From: Spirochaetaceae bacterium
GTDB taxonomy: Bacteria > Spirochaetota > Spirochaetia > SZUA-6 > Bin103
Assembly (NCBI GenBank): GCA_028818385.1
Contig: JAPPNY010000147.1
Location: 1-64,000, forward strand
DNA length: 64,000 bases
Direction of reading: 5' to 3'
Position 1 is the first letter of the stretch. Every line of letters begins with the position of its first letter. The position numbers and the translations under genes are program-made. The notes under the pieces were generated by a model. It made no database searches and was not told the DNA's origin. It was given only the letters and a program-made list of their open reading frames with translations. This document shows, piece after piece, positions 33,794-41,464 of this stretch.

Positions 33794-34084
33794 ATGCCGG
33801 AACATCTCTACATCGTCGCCTACGACATCTCCGACCCCAAGCGCTGGCGCAAGGTGTTCAAGGTCATGAACGGCTACGGGGCATGGGTCCAGCTCTCCGT
33901 GTTCCAATGCCGCATGAGCCGCCAACGGCGCGCCGAGCTCCTTGCGCGGCTCGCCGGTGTGATAGATCATGGCGAGGATCATGTGGTACTGATCGATCTC
34001 GGCGTCGCCGACAACGTTGAACCGCGTGTCGTCAGCCTCGGAAAGCCGTTCCACGTGATGCGACGCGAGCCGATGATCATATGA
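33794..34084 (+). CDS. cas2: Cas2
   Basis: A 96-residue ferredoxin-fold protein with the conserved Asp11 in YIVAYDISDPKRWRK and the QLSVFQC strand. It pairs with Cas1 in the spacer-integration complex. It lies between the Cas4-Cas1 fusion gene and the array leader, the usual order. The C-terminal half is nearly identical to the decayed copy at 31008-31241, showing local duplication. Confidence 0.93.
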   Translation: MPEHLYIVAYDISDPKRWRKVFKVMNGYGAWVQLSVFQCRMSRQRRAELLARLAGVIDHGEDHVVLIDLGVADNVEPRVVSLGKPFHVMRREPMII

Positions 34085-34290
34085 TTCGGTTCGCCGCTGC
34101 GGAGCGAGCGCTCCCGTGCCGCGCACACGCCGGGGAGGGCTCGCAAGTAGCAAGCTCTTTGACAGATAGGAACTTACATGATACACTGCCTCCCGAATGT
34201 GGCGCTTGCTTCTCAATCACGCCGGGCCGCACCTGACCTCTCGCATTTCAGCCGGCAACCGGCTGTACAGCTTGGATTTGGGCGCGGTCC
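34085..34290 (+). promoter_or_regulatory. CRISPR leader with promoter
   Basis: The 206 bases between cas2 and the first repeat contain TTGACA (34159-34164) and TACACT (34182-34187) with 17-base spacing, reading toward the array. Predicted transcription starts near 34194, giving about 97 bases of leader RNA before the first repeat. The orientation agrees with repeats ending in ATTGAAGC, which would give the 8-base 5' handle of the crRNA. Confidence 0.7.
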
Positions 34291-36799
34291 GATTCCGTCG
34301 GTAATATCCGACGGCCTCATTGAAGCACAAATGAGAGAGTACTGCGAGAAGTGCGGACAAGTCCACGATTCCGTCGGTAATATCCGACGGCCTCATTGAA
34401 GCCTCGCGCATGTCGTCGTCGCTGTTCGGGTCGATCAGGGGATTCCGTCGGTAATATCCGACGGCCTCATTGAAGCCGACCAGCACCAGCGTCGCGGCCT
34501 CGTCTTCCAGGTAGATTCCGTCGGTAATATCCGACGGCCTCATTGAAGCGCAAGCTACCTCAACAAGTCGTTCAGCCCGGTGGACGGGATTCCGTCGGTA
34601 ATATCCGACGGCCTCATTGAAGCTCGTCCGCCAGCTCGTCCACCGCCCGGAGCGTCATCTGATTCCGTCGGTAATATCCGACGGCCTCATTGAAGCTCGA
34701 GCAAGAGCGTGAGTACAGCATCGCCACTGGCGAGGTTCGATTCCGTCGGTAATATCCGACGGCCTCATTGAAGCTGCCTGAGTTAGGTGAGCATTCCTGA
34801 TGCCGTCCAGTGATTCCGTCGGTAATATCCGACGGCCTCATTGAAGCGTCATCTCCTGACACATCGCGCCCAACCGCCTCAGGCCGATTCCGTCGGTAAT
34901 ATCCGACGGCCTCATTGAAGCATGGCGCTCAACTCGGTGAGCATGCCGTGGTGGTATAGATTCCGTCGGTAATATCCGACGGCCTCATTGAAGCGGTTTG
35001 AGCCGGAGTACCGTCTCCCTCTCTTCACGAGGGATTCCGTCGGTAATATCCGACGGCCTCATTGAAGCTGTGTGGCGGCAGCCGTGCGCGGCTTCCGCGG
35101 GCAGAGGATTCCGTCGGTAATATCCGACGGCCTCATTGAAGCCTGAAGTCGTCGGTCGTGTCGACCTGTGCCTGCAGAAGATTCCGTCGGTAATATCCGA
35201 CGGCCTCATTGAAGCGATCGTTCGTGCCGAAGCTGTGCGACGTGCTGGCGCTGACGGATTCCGTCGGTAATATCCGACGGCCTCATTGAAGCAGCCAGGA
35301 CGCCCGAATCGACGCCAGCGTCCCGTTGATTCCGTCGGTAATATCCGACGGCCTCATTGAAGCGGGTCGGTATCGACGGTCACGCCACGCCCTGCCAGCG
35401 TCAGGATTCCGTCGGTAATATCCGACGGCCTCATTGAAGCAGACTGAGGCCATCCTAACAGCCCCCCCTAGAAAACGATGATTCCGTCGGTAATATCCGA
35501 CGGCCTCATTGAAGCGGCGACAGGGATGCCGCCTCGATGTCGCCGGCCGCCGCGTCCACGGGATTCCGTCGGTAATATCCGACGGCCTCATTGAAGCTTG
35601 ACGCACGGGCTGTATGACGACCTCTCCCTTTAGGCCGGACGATTCCGTCGGTAATATCCGACGGCCTCATTGAAGCGGCGCGTCATATGCCAGCTGATCG
35701 GAGGTCCACGTATGATTCCGTCGGTAATATCCGACGGCCTCATTGAAGCAAAAGACACCACGACCTTGACGTGAGAACCGCTTGACGATTCCGTCGGTAA
35801 TATCCGACGGCCTCATTGAAGCCTCCCCTCCGTACGCTGCCGAACTCAGCGGACTTTCTGATTCCGTCGGTAATATCCGACGGCCTCATTGAAGCTACAG
35901 GAGGCCGTCAACGTCACCCTGACACTGGCCGGGATTCCGTCGGTAATATCCGACGGCCTCATTGAAGCCTCGCCTTCGTCGTCGGGATCAACCTCGGCAC
36001 CGTCGTCGGATTCCGTCGGTAATATCCGACGGCCTCATTGAAGCTCGAGTAGTCGGTTCCGCCGATGCTGCCGAATGGTTCGGATTCCGTCGGTAATATC
36101 CGACGGCCTCATTGAAGCCAGGTGCAGGCGTAGAGTCCCGGCACTCGCCGTACCTTGCGCATGACGGGATTCCGTCGGTAATATCCGACGGCCTCATTGA
36201 AGCCGTTACGTGGCCGTCGTCGAGCACGGCGCGGAAGGGGAAGATTCCGTCGGTAATATCCGACGGCCTCATTGAAGCGGGCTTGCGCTGCGGCTTGAAC
36301 TCGACGTGTTCAGCCGTGATTCCGTCGGTAATATCCGACGGCCTCATTGAAGCTAATAACGCGTTTTTCCGCCGCATGAGGCTCGAGCTCGTCGATTCCG
36401 TCGGTAATATCCGACGGCCTCATTGAAGCGTGATGTTCGCCGTTGGCGCAATGAGAATCGCCAGCTGGGATTCCGTCGGTAATATCCGACGGCCTCATTG
36501 AAGCAAGGACACGTGGACGTTGAGCGACATCGACGTGGCGTGGATTCCGTCGGTAATATCCGACGGCCTCATTGAAGCCGCACGCAGGCGCAGATCGCAA
36601 CGCAGATCGCCACCGCGATTCCGTCGGTAATATCCGACGGCCTCATTGAAGCGGCCCCGTTTCTGATTACGACCGTGAGACGGTGACCGACGATTCCGTC
36701 GGTAATATCCGACGGCCTCATTGAAGCGAGCCTGCACACACTGAAGCGGCGTGCATTGCGCACGATTCCGTCGGTAATATCCGACGGCCTCATTGAAGC
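34291..36799 (+). CRISPR. CRISPR array, 34 perfect 36-nt repeats and 33 spacers
   Basis: Repeats start at 34291, 34367, 34441, 34514 and so on to 36764. Each is 36 bases, opening GATTCCGTCGGTAATAT and closing CCTCATTGAAGC, and I saw no base change among the 34. Positions 5-11 (CCGTCGG) and 18-24 (CCGACGG) form a perfect 7-bp stem with a 6-base TAATAT loop. Spacers are mostly 36-41 bases, but five are longer: 42 (34697), 46 (35516), 43 (35598), 41 (35364) and 49 (36119). It follows the cas4-1/cas2 module and its leader. The array resumes at 37984 after a 1,184-bp block. Confidence 0.98.
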
Positions 36800-37347
36800 G
36801 CGGCGCGGACCGTGTCGTGCCGCTGCCGATCAGGGAGTCGAGCACGACCGACAAGCAGGGCGAGTACGTCTACGACCAGATCGGCACGGGGCTCTCGGAA
36901 CGCATCGACCTGTCGAGCGAGGGGGAGCGGGCGGACCGTCGGCCGGGGCTGATCGCGGCGGAGGAGATCGGCCACTACCTGGATCACGCCGGCATGTCCG
37001 GCTACGAGAAGGATCCAACCAAGTGGGAGTCGTATGCGCAGCGGACGCCGGAAATGCGGGCCGTGATGCGGAATATTCGCTCGTCGTACACCTACGGGCT
37101 CCTGCCGGAGGGCTCGCACCTCGCGTGGCCGTGGGAGTTGTGGGGCCGCGCCTACGCCCAGTACATTGCGTTCCGCAGTGGCTCGTCGCGGCTCAAGGGG
37201 GACTTGGACAAGGTGTTGACCCACGAAGAACCGGCCAAAAGGGCCTGGTACTGGCCGTATGACGAGTTCGCGCCGATCGCCGCGGCGATCGACCGGCTCA
37301 TGGAGGCGCGCGGTTGGGCAAGGCGAAGGGCTCCGCTCGCCCCGTAG
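36800..37347 (+). CDS. phage-like protein with zincin-like fold, 5' truncated
   Basis: About 182 residues in frame from the array boundary to a TAG at 37345. The segment AAEEIGHYLDHAG resembles the HEXXH helix of zincin peptidases, but the first His is Glu, so metal binding would be impaired. Later parts (WPWELWGRAYAQYIAF and DEFAPIAAAIDRLMEARGW) have the look of the C-terminal domain found in phage minor head or capsid-associated polyproteins. The true start lies outside the block; a TTG at 36793 would initiate inside the repeat but without a ribosome site. Identification is by pattern only. Confidence 0.5.
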
Positions 37348-37555
37348 GCAGCGACTACTCGGGCGGCCCCTCGGGCGGCCTACGAAAGAGGAGGTCGCCG
37401 CAGGAGATCCCGGGCCGGGCACCTTTATCGGCACCGACCTGCCGGACGGCCGGCACGCCCTCGTCGGGCCAGATGGCAGGCTGTACTACGAGCACTTCGA
37501 GAATGGGCAGCCCGTCTGGGACCGCCCGATCGACCCCGAGGAGTACGAAGCATGA
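37314..37555 (+). CDS. short acidic phage-like ORF, start unclear
   Basis: The C-terminal part from about 37385 reads KEEVAAGDPGPGTFIG and ends GQPVWDRPIDPEEYEA. It overlaps the next gene by four bases. A start is not evident in this frame; a TTG at 37314 begins a plausible MGKAKGSARPVGSDYSGG in another frame and would need a frameshift near 37380 to join it. It may be a gene with a sequencing or natural frameshift, or a gene starting within the preceding one. No family is recognised. Confidence 0.35.
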
Positions 37556-37854
37556 GCAACGACGAGCAGCGCCGCATCAAGGCCGACCTGCTGCTGGCCA
37601 TCCACGAGAACGAAACTCTCATCGGCTGCATCGACGCCAGGCTGGACCGTATCAAGTGGACGCTCAGCGGCGTCCATAGCGCGCTGGAGGGCGGCTACCT
37701 GCGCGCCGTGGACGGCAAGCTGTCCACCGGCAATCAAGATCGCCTCGTGGACTTCCCGGACGAGAGCGAGCTCGTGCGCCTGGTGAAGCAGAAGGAGGCC
37801 GCAAAGGCGGAAGCGACCGAGCTTGCGACCCGGCGCAAGGAAATCCACCTGTAG
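37552..37854 (+). CDS. phage-like hypothetical protein, 100 aa
   Basis: A 100-residue ORF with GAGGAG nine bases before its ATG and an ATGA overlap with the preceding ORF. It is predicted helical, with a charged C-terminal coiled-coil-like stretch (ELVRLVKQKEAAKAEATELA). Such short helical proteins are common between structural genes of tailed phages. I do not recognise the family. It is the only complete gene inside the block. Confidence 0.55.
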   Translation: MSNDEQRRIKADLLLAIHENETLIGCIDARLDRIKWTLSGVHSALEGGYLRAVDGKLSTGNQDRLVDFPDESELVRLVKQKEAAKAEATELATRRKEIHL

Positions 37855-37894
37855 TCGATCGGCGGCTGGGCGCGGAGGTGCCGATGAATAGGGC

Positions 37895-37983
37895 ATGACC
37901 TACGCAGAAATCACCGTCCCCTCGGCAGCGAACCTCTCGATTCCCTCCGCCGCGAGCGCGAACCCGTACTACGAAGGCAGCAT
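37895..37983 (+). pseudogene. 3'-truncated phage-like ORF ended by the CRISPR repeat
   Basis: ATG at 37895 opens MTYAEITVPSAANLSIPSA and continues for 29 codons before running into the repeat at 37984. The truncation exactly at the repeat shows that the block was cut at that boundary. The original product is unknown. Confidence 0.4.
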
Positions 37984-38095
37984 GATTCCGTCGGTAATAT
38001 CCGACGGCCTCATTGAAGCGACATTCTGGCGAAGCACAAGAAGCGCACGGACGCCACGGATTCTGTCGGTGACTTCCGACGGCCTCATTGAAAGC
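37984..38095 (+). CRISPR. distal end of the array: one perfect and one degenerate repeat
   Basis: A perfect 36-base repeat at 37984-38019, a 39-base spacer (38020-38058) and a degenerate 37-base repeat at 38059-38095. The last copy has changes C to T in the stem (kept as a G-U pair), a loop of TGACTT and an extra A near the end. Degeneration of the final repeat marks the trailer end, so the two pieces belong to a single array with the leader at 34.1 kb. Confidence 0.95.
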
Positions 38096-38137
38096 GATAC
38101 GATGGACCGGGGAAGATTCGGCCCCGGGCGATTCAAG

Positions 38138-38429
38138 CTACGCGACCGACGCGATATTTTCTCTGATGATGCGCGGATGCCGTGCCGCAATACGCAAGAG
38201 AGCGAGCGCTGGACCTTCGGGCACTGCTCTGTCTTGTTCCCACGTACAGAGGGTGTGCACGGTGATGCCGAGGGCATCTGCGAATTGTGCTTTCGGCAGA
38301 CCGACGAAACGACGTAGCGCTAGCACGTCCTCACCGGGACGTTATCTGACCGGCTACGAGACGCCGCCTCAGACTGGCCGGTATCGCGTTTGCAAATCGC
38401 TTATCGGTCAGTTCGGGTATGTCCGTCAC
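38138..38429 (-). pseudogene. frameshifted XRE-family antitoxin (HigA-like)
   Basis: The first part reads from GTG 38429 through LTDKRFANAIPASLRR to LVAGQITSR and a stop. One base further the frame continues with EDVLALRRFVGLPKAQFADA and ITVHTLCTWEQ to the end RIIRENIASVA. Together these give a complete helix-turn-helix antitoxin of about 95 residues, as found with HigB/RelE-type toxins. An extra T in CGG-T-GAG near 38337 breaks the gene. No toxin gene is visible upstream on the same strand. It lies just outside the array trailer. Confidence 0.75.
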
Positions 38430-38598
38430 CGGATCGCATCCACGTATGATTGGAACATACGAGTCTCTCTTTGGGTAGCCCACCGAGCACTGATGACTCG
38501 GATCGTTTCTATCGACTGGAGGTGCCTGTGTCAATCACTGGAACGACCGCACCCGGCGTTCTATCGTACACTTGAGGTTGGCGTTGGGGGAACTGTTC

Positions 38599-38880
38599 AT
38601 GGCACAGCTACCGGAGACCATTTCCGTCAGGGATCTGAGACAGACGACGGCCTCGGTAGTGAAGCGAGTGCAGTCTTCCGGGCAGCCGGTCATGATCACC
38701 CGGCGCGGGCGGGCGGCGGCGGTGCTGCTGAGCGCGGACGCCTACGAGCGCAGCGAGCGAGAGCGCCACGTGCTCCGACTCCTGATACGCGGCGAGCAGG
38801 AGATCACAGCAGGAGTCGGGCACGACCTGGATGACGTACTGGCAGAGGCGGATGCGACTCTTGCACGCGAACCGGCCTGA
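38599..38880 (+). CDS. Phd/YefM-type antitoxin without an adjacent toxin
   Basis: A 93-residue protein. The N-terminal ISVRDLRQTTASVVKRVQSS and PVMITRRGRAAAVLLSADAYE form the Phd/YefM DNA-binding fold, followed by an acidic helical tail for toxin binding. The ATG at 38599 is preferred over the upstream start. The next gene on this strand is a dehydrogenase, and no Doc-, YoeB- or PIN-type toxin follows, so it is an orphan or its toxin was lost. Confidence 0.82.
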   Translation: MAQLPETISVRDLRQTTASVVKRVQSSGQPVMITRRGRAAAVLLSADAYERSERERHVLRLLIRGEQEITAGVGHDLDDVLAEADATLAREPA

Positions 38881-38912
38881 CGCGGGCGGCGGCCGGCGCT
38901 AAGATCAACGCC

Positions 38913-39944
38913 ATGCCACGCGCGCTTGTAGCCACCGCCCCGCGAACGCCCGCCCTGATCGAGTATCAGGAGCCGGAGCTCGGCCCCGGCCAGGTCCGCC
39001 TGCACAGCGTCCTGTCGGTCGTCAAGCACGGCACCGAACTGCGCGGATTCCGAGCCGACACCCGCGACGCGACCGTGCCGTTCGACCGCAAGCTGCGGCT
39101 GCACCTGCCCGGCGATCGGCGTAACGCCTTCCCGCTACCGCTCGGGCACCAAGTGGTGGCTCGAGTGGTGGAGGCCGGGCCGGGAGCCGAGCGGTTCCAG
39201 CCCGGCGACTTGGTGTTCGGTCCGCTGCCGGTCCGGGAGACCCACACCGTAGCGGACGAGATCCTGCAGGCGGTCCCCGCCGGCGCCGATCCGGCGGCGC
39301 TGGTGTGCTGGGACCCGGCGTCGGTGGCGCTCTGCGGCATCCACGATTCGGGCATCCGCGTCGGCGACCGCGTGCTGGTCACCGGCCTGGGCGCGATCGG
39401 GCTGATGGCCGCGCAGCTCGCCCGGCTGCAGGGCGCTGGCTGGGTAGCGTGCTCGGATCCGATCGCCAGGCGGCGCGAGCTGGCGACCGCGCACGGGGCG
39501 CACCTGGTCATCGATCCCACCGCCGAGGACGTCGGACTGACCGTCAAGCGCCATACCGACGGCCAGGGCGCCGATGTCAGCGTCGAGGCCTCCGGCAGCT
39601 ACGCCGCGCTGCACGACGCCCTGCGGGCGACCGCGTACGGCGGCACCGTCGCCTCCCTCGCCTACTACACCGGCACCGCCGAGGCACTGCACCTGCAGGG
39701 GGAGTGGCACCGCAACCAGCTCACCCTGATCTCCAGCCGCAACGTCAACGACCCGCTGCGTGCCGACCCGCGCTGGGACAGCGAGCGGATGCACCGGCAG
39801 GTGATCGACCTGCTGGTCGCAGGGAGGCTGCGCGCCGACGGCGTGCTCGACCCGATCGTGCCGTTCGAGGAGAGCACGGAGGCGTATCGCGAGATCGAAC
39901 GCAATCCGGACGCCGGCATCAAGCTGGCCATACGCCACCCGTAG
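38913..39944 (+). CDS. zinc-less medium-chain dehydrogenase-like oxidoreductase
   Basis: A 343-residue MDR-superfamily protein. The cofactor loop TGLGAIG is at 157-163 and the overall layout is that of alcohol dehydrogenases, but the catalytic Cys region reads VVKHGTE (37-42), the GHE motif reads GHQ (78-80) and the four structural cysteines are absent. It is therefore probably not a classical zinc alcohol dehydrogenase; bacterial sugar dehydrogenases of the BchC type show similar changes. It begins 32 bases after the Phd gene and converges on the AbiE pair. Confidence 0.78.
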   Translation: MPRALVATAPRTPALIEYQEPELGPGQVRLHSVLSVVKHGTELRGFRADTRDATVPFDRKLRLHLPGDRRNAFPLPLGHQVVARVVEAGPGAERFQPGDLVFGPLPVRETHTVADEILQAVPAGADPAALVCWDPASVALCGIHDSGIRVGDRVLVTGLGAIGLMAAQLARLQGAGWVACSDPIARRRELATAHGAHLVIDPTAEDVGLTVKRHTDGQGADVSVEASGSYAALHDALRATAYGGTVASLAYYTGTAEALHLQGEWHRNQLTLISSRNVNDPLRADPRWDSERMHRQVIDLLVAGRLRADGVLDPIVPFEESTEAYREIERNPDAGIKLAIRHP

Positions 39945-39962
39945 CCGCCGGGCGGTCGCAAC

Positions 39963-40763
39963 TCACGCCGCAAGCACCGCTTCTAGATTGACGCGCTCCA
40001 GGAGCGCCGCGTCCGCCGGCCGCTCCAGGAAGGGCGCCACGTCGCGGGCCAAGGCGGCGGTGTCCAGATCGGCGAGCCGCGCCCGGAGCAGCCCGCGCCA
40101 CTCGGCTGCCCGGTACCTACCCGTGCCTTGGGTCTGATCCAGGGCATGCTGGAGGAGCGGCAGATTCGGCACGACCGGCGGGCGCCGCGACCGGTACCAC
40201 ACCAGATCGAACCAGTCGCGTCCCTTCGGATAACTCCGCGTGAGCAGCGCGTGCAGCTTGCCGGCCATCAGCGACGGAAGGTCGTGGTGGCGGATGACGA
40301 AGGTGAAGTGACGGGTGATGACGGTGCGCTGCATCGCCGCTCCCGCGGGCGGACGCGTGTCGATCTCGACCTTGATGGAGAGCTTCTGCTCCCGGTGACC
40401 GGACAACCCCGCTTCCGCCAGGAGGGCCGCCGTGCGTATCCAGGCGACCTGCACCGCCGTTCGGTCGATCCATCGCACGGCACTGTCGAAGCCGGCGAGA
40501 TCCAGGTCCCGCTTGAGCTTCCGCAGCCAGCGTACGGGATCGTACCCGTCGGTCAGGATTTGCGAGAAGTCGAGGTCTTCGGAGAAGCGCGGCAGGTCCT
40601 CCAGAAACCGCAGCGCCGTTCCGCCGACGAACGCGATCGCTCGCGACGCTTCGCTCTCATGCAGGGAGCGCATGATGAACGCCTGCAGATACTCGCGGAG
40701 GGAGTTGAGCCGGCGCACCGGATCGTCGAAACCCAGCGCCGCCTCCAGAGCGCGGTCCTTCAC
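39963..40763 (-). CDS. AbiEii-type nucleotidyltransferase toxin
   Basis: A 266-residue protein of the nucleotidyltransferase AbiEii/AbiGii family. The signature GGTALR (47-52) followed by RFSEDLDFS (59-67; Asp63 and Asp65 are the metal ligands) is intact, as is the later AGKLHALLTRSYPKGRDWFDL block. In type IV toxin-antitoxin systems such enzymes block translation by modifying tRNA, giving abortive phage defence. The four-base overlap with the AbiEi-like gene makes a full module. Confidence 0.88.
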   Translation of the reverse strand: MKDRALEAALGFDDPVRRLNSLREYLQAFIMRSLHESEASRAIAFVGGTALRFLEDLPRFSEDLDFSQILTDGYDPVRWLRKLKRDLDLAGFDSAVRWIDRTAVQVAWIRTAALLAEAGLSGHREQKLSIKVEIDTRPPAGAAMQRTVITRHFTFVIRHHDLPSLMAGKLHALLTRSYPKGRDWFDLVWYRSRRPPVVPNLPLLQHALDQTQGTGRYRAAEWRGLLRARLADLDTAALARDVAPFLERPADAALLERVNLEAVLAA

Positions 40764-41401
40764 AGCTCCACCCCGCCGTCATCCGGCGCGTCGCAGCATT
40801 CGTGCCACACCTGCACGGCGCGCAGGATCCTGGGCTTCCCCATCCGCTGCGCGTATTCCTGCAGCCGGCGCCGGTCGATGCCGTCCCCCTGCTGAAACCG
40901 CATCTCCACCATCCGCGGGAGGTCCCACTCGCCGCTGTTCAGGTGGAACAGGTCGAGCAGCGCCTTCTCAGGGGCAGCGATCACCACGTCGGAACCGGCG
41001 ATCGAAACGGTTCGGTAGCCGAAGAAGAAGTCCCGCTTGATCGCGGTGTAGACGAATGCCCCGAACGGATTGTCGAACCTGCGCGGCGTGCGCGTGGTGA
41101 CGCTGGTGTACGAGGGCACGGCCTCCGGGATCAGGCCGTAGAACCCGAGCGCCCAGAGCCCGCTCACGTACGACGGGGAGTACAGCGCGTTGGCCACGGC
41201 GGCCGGCGAGAGCGGCACCCGGCGATAGCGATCGGCGAACGCGTACATGCCGCGACGCAGAGGGACCAGCTTTCCGGCACGGCTCCAGCGATGCATCTGG
41301 TTGACGAGGCTCCCGTGCGGTTCGTCCGTCAGTTGCGCGACCGTGGCCAGGTCGAAGAAGGGCAGGGATCCGAGCAGATCGAGGGCCGCGTCCAGACGCA
41401 T
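40760..41401 (-). CDS. AbiEi-type antitoxin
   Basis: A 213-residue protein with an N-terminal winged-helix (FFDLATVAQLTDEPHGSLVNQ, RWSRAGKLVPLRRGMYAF) and a C-terminal domain with the AAPEKALLDLFHL motif typical of AbiEi-family antitoxins and transcription regulators. It should repress its own operon through repeats in the AT-rich stretch at 41402-41460, where TTGGCG and TAGTAT 18 bases apart form a weak candidate promoter. Partner of the AbiEii gene downstream. Confidence 0.85.
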   Translation of the reverse strand: MRLDAALDLLGSLPFFDLATVAQLTDEPHGSLVNQMHRWSRAGKLVPLRRGMYAFADRYRRVPLSPAAVANALYSPSYVSGLWALGFYGLIPEAVPSYTSVTTRTPRRFDNPFGAFVYTAIKRDFFFGYRTVSIAGSDVVIAAPEKALLDLFHLNSGEWDLPRMVEMRFQQGDGIDRRRLQEYAQRMGKPRILRAVQVWHECCDAPDDGGVEL

Positions 41402-41464
41402 GACGTTCGTTTCCGATACTACACTATATTGCCTATTTCCGCCAATAATTTGGGACGGCCGCGG

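Larger units (their letters stand above)
36800..37983 (+). mobile_element. phage-like gene block occupying one spacer position of the array
   Basis: These 1,184 bases lie exactly between two perfect repeats (36764-36799 and 37984-38019), where a spacer of about 38 bases is expected. The block carries a string of plus-strand genes: a 5'-truncated protease-like gene, a short acidic ORF, a 100-residue ORF with ATGA coupling, and the first 29 codons of a fourth ORF cut off by the next repeat. Close packing and small sizes are phage-like. Neither terminal inverted repeats nor a target duplication other than the CRISPR repeat itself were seen. Confidence 0.7.

Noticed and set aside
34217..36854. 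Open frames within the array encoding repeated FNEAVGYYRRN or MRPSDITDGI peptides
   Set aside because: They are translations of the CRISPR repeat itself, not a repeat protein.
36800..37983. Insertion sequence or transposon in the array
   Set aside because: No transposase, no terminal inverted repeats and no extra target duplication were seen; the encoded ORFs look phage-structural.
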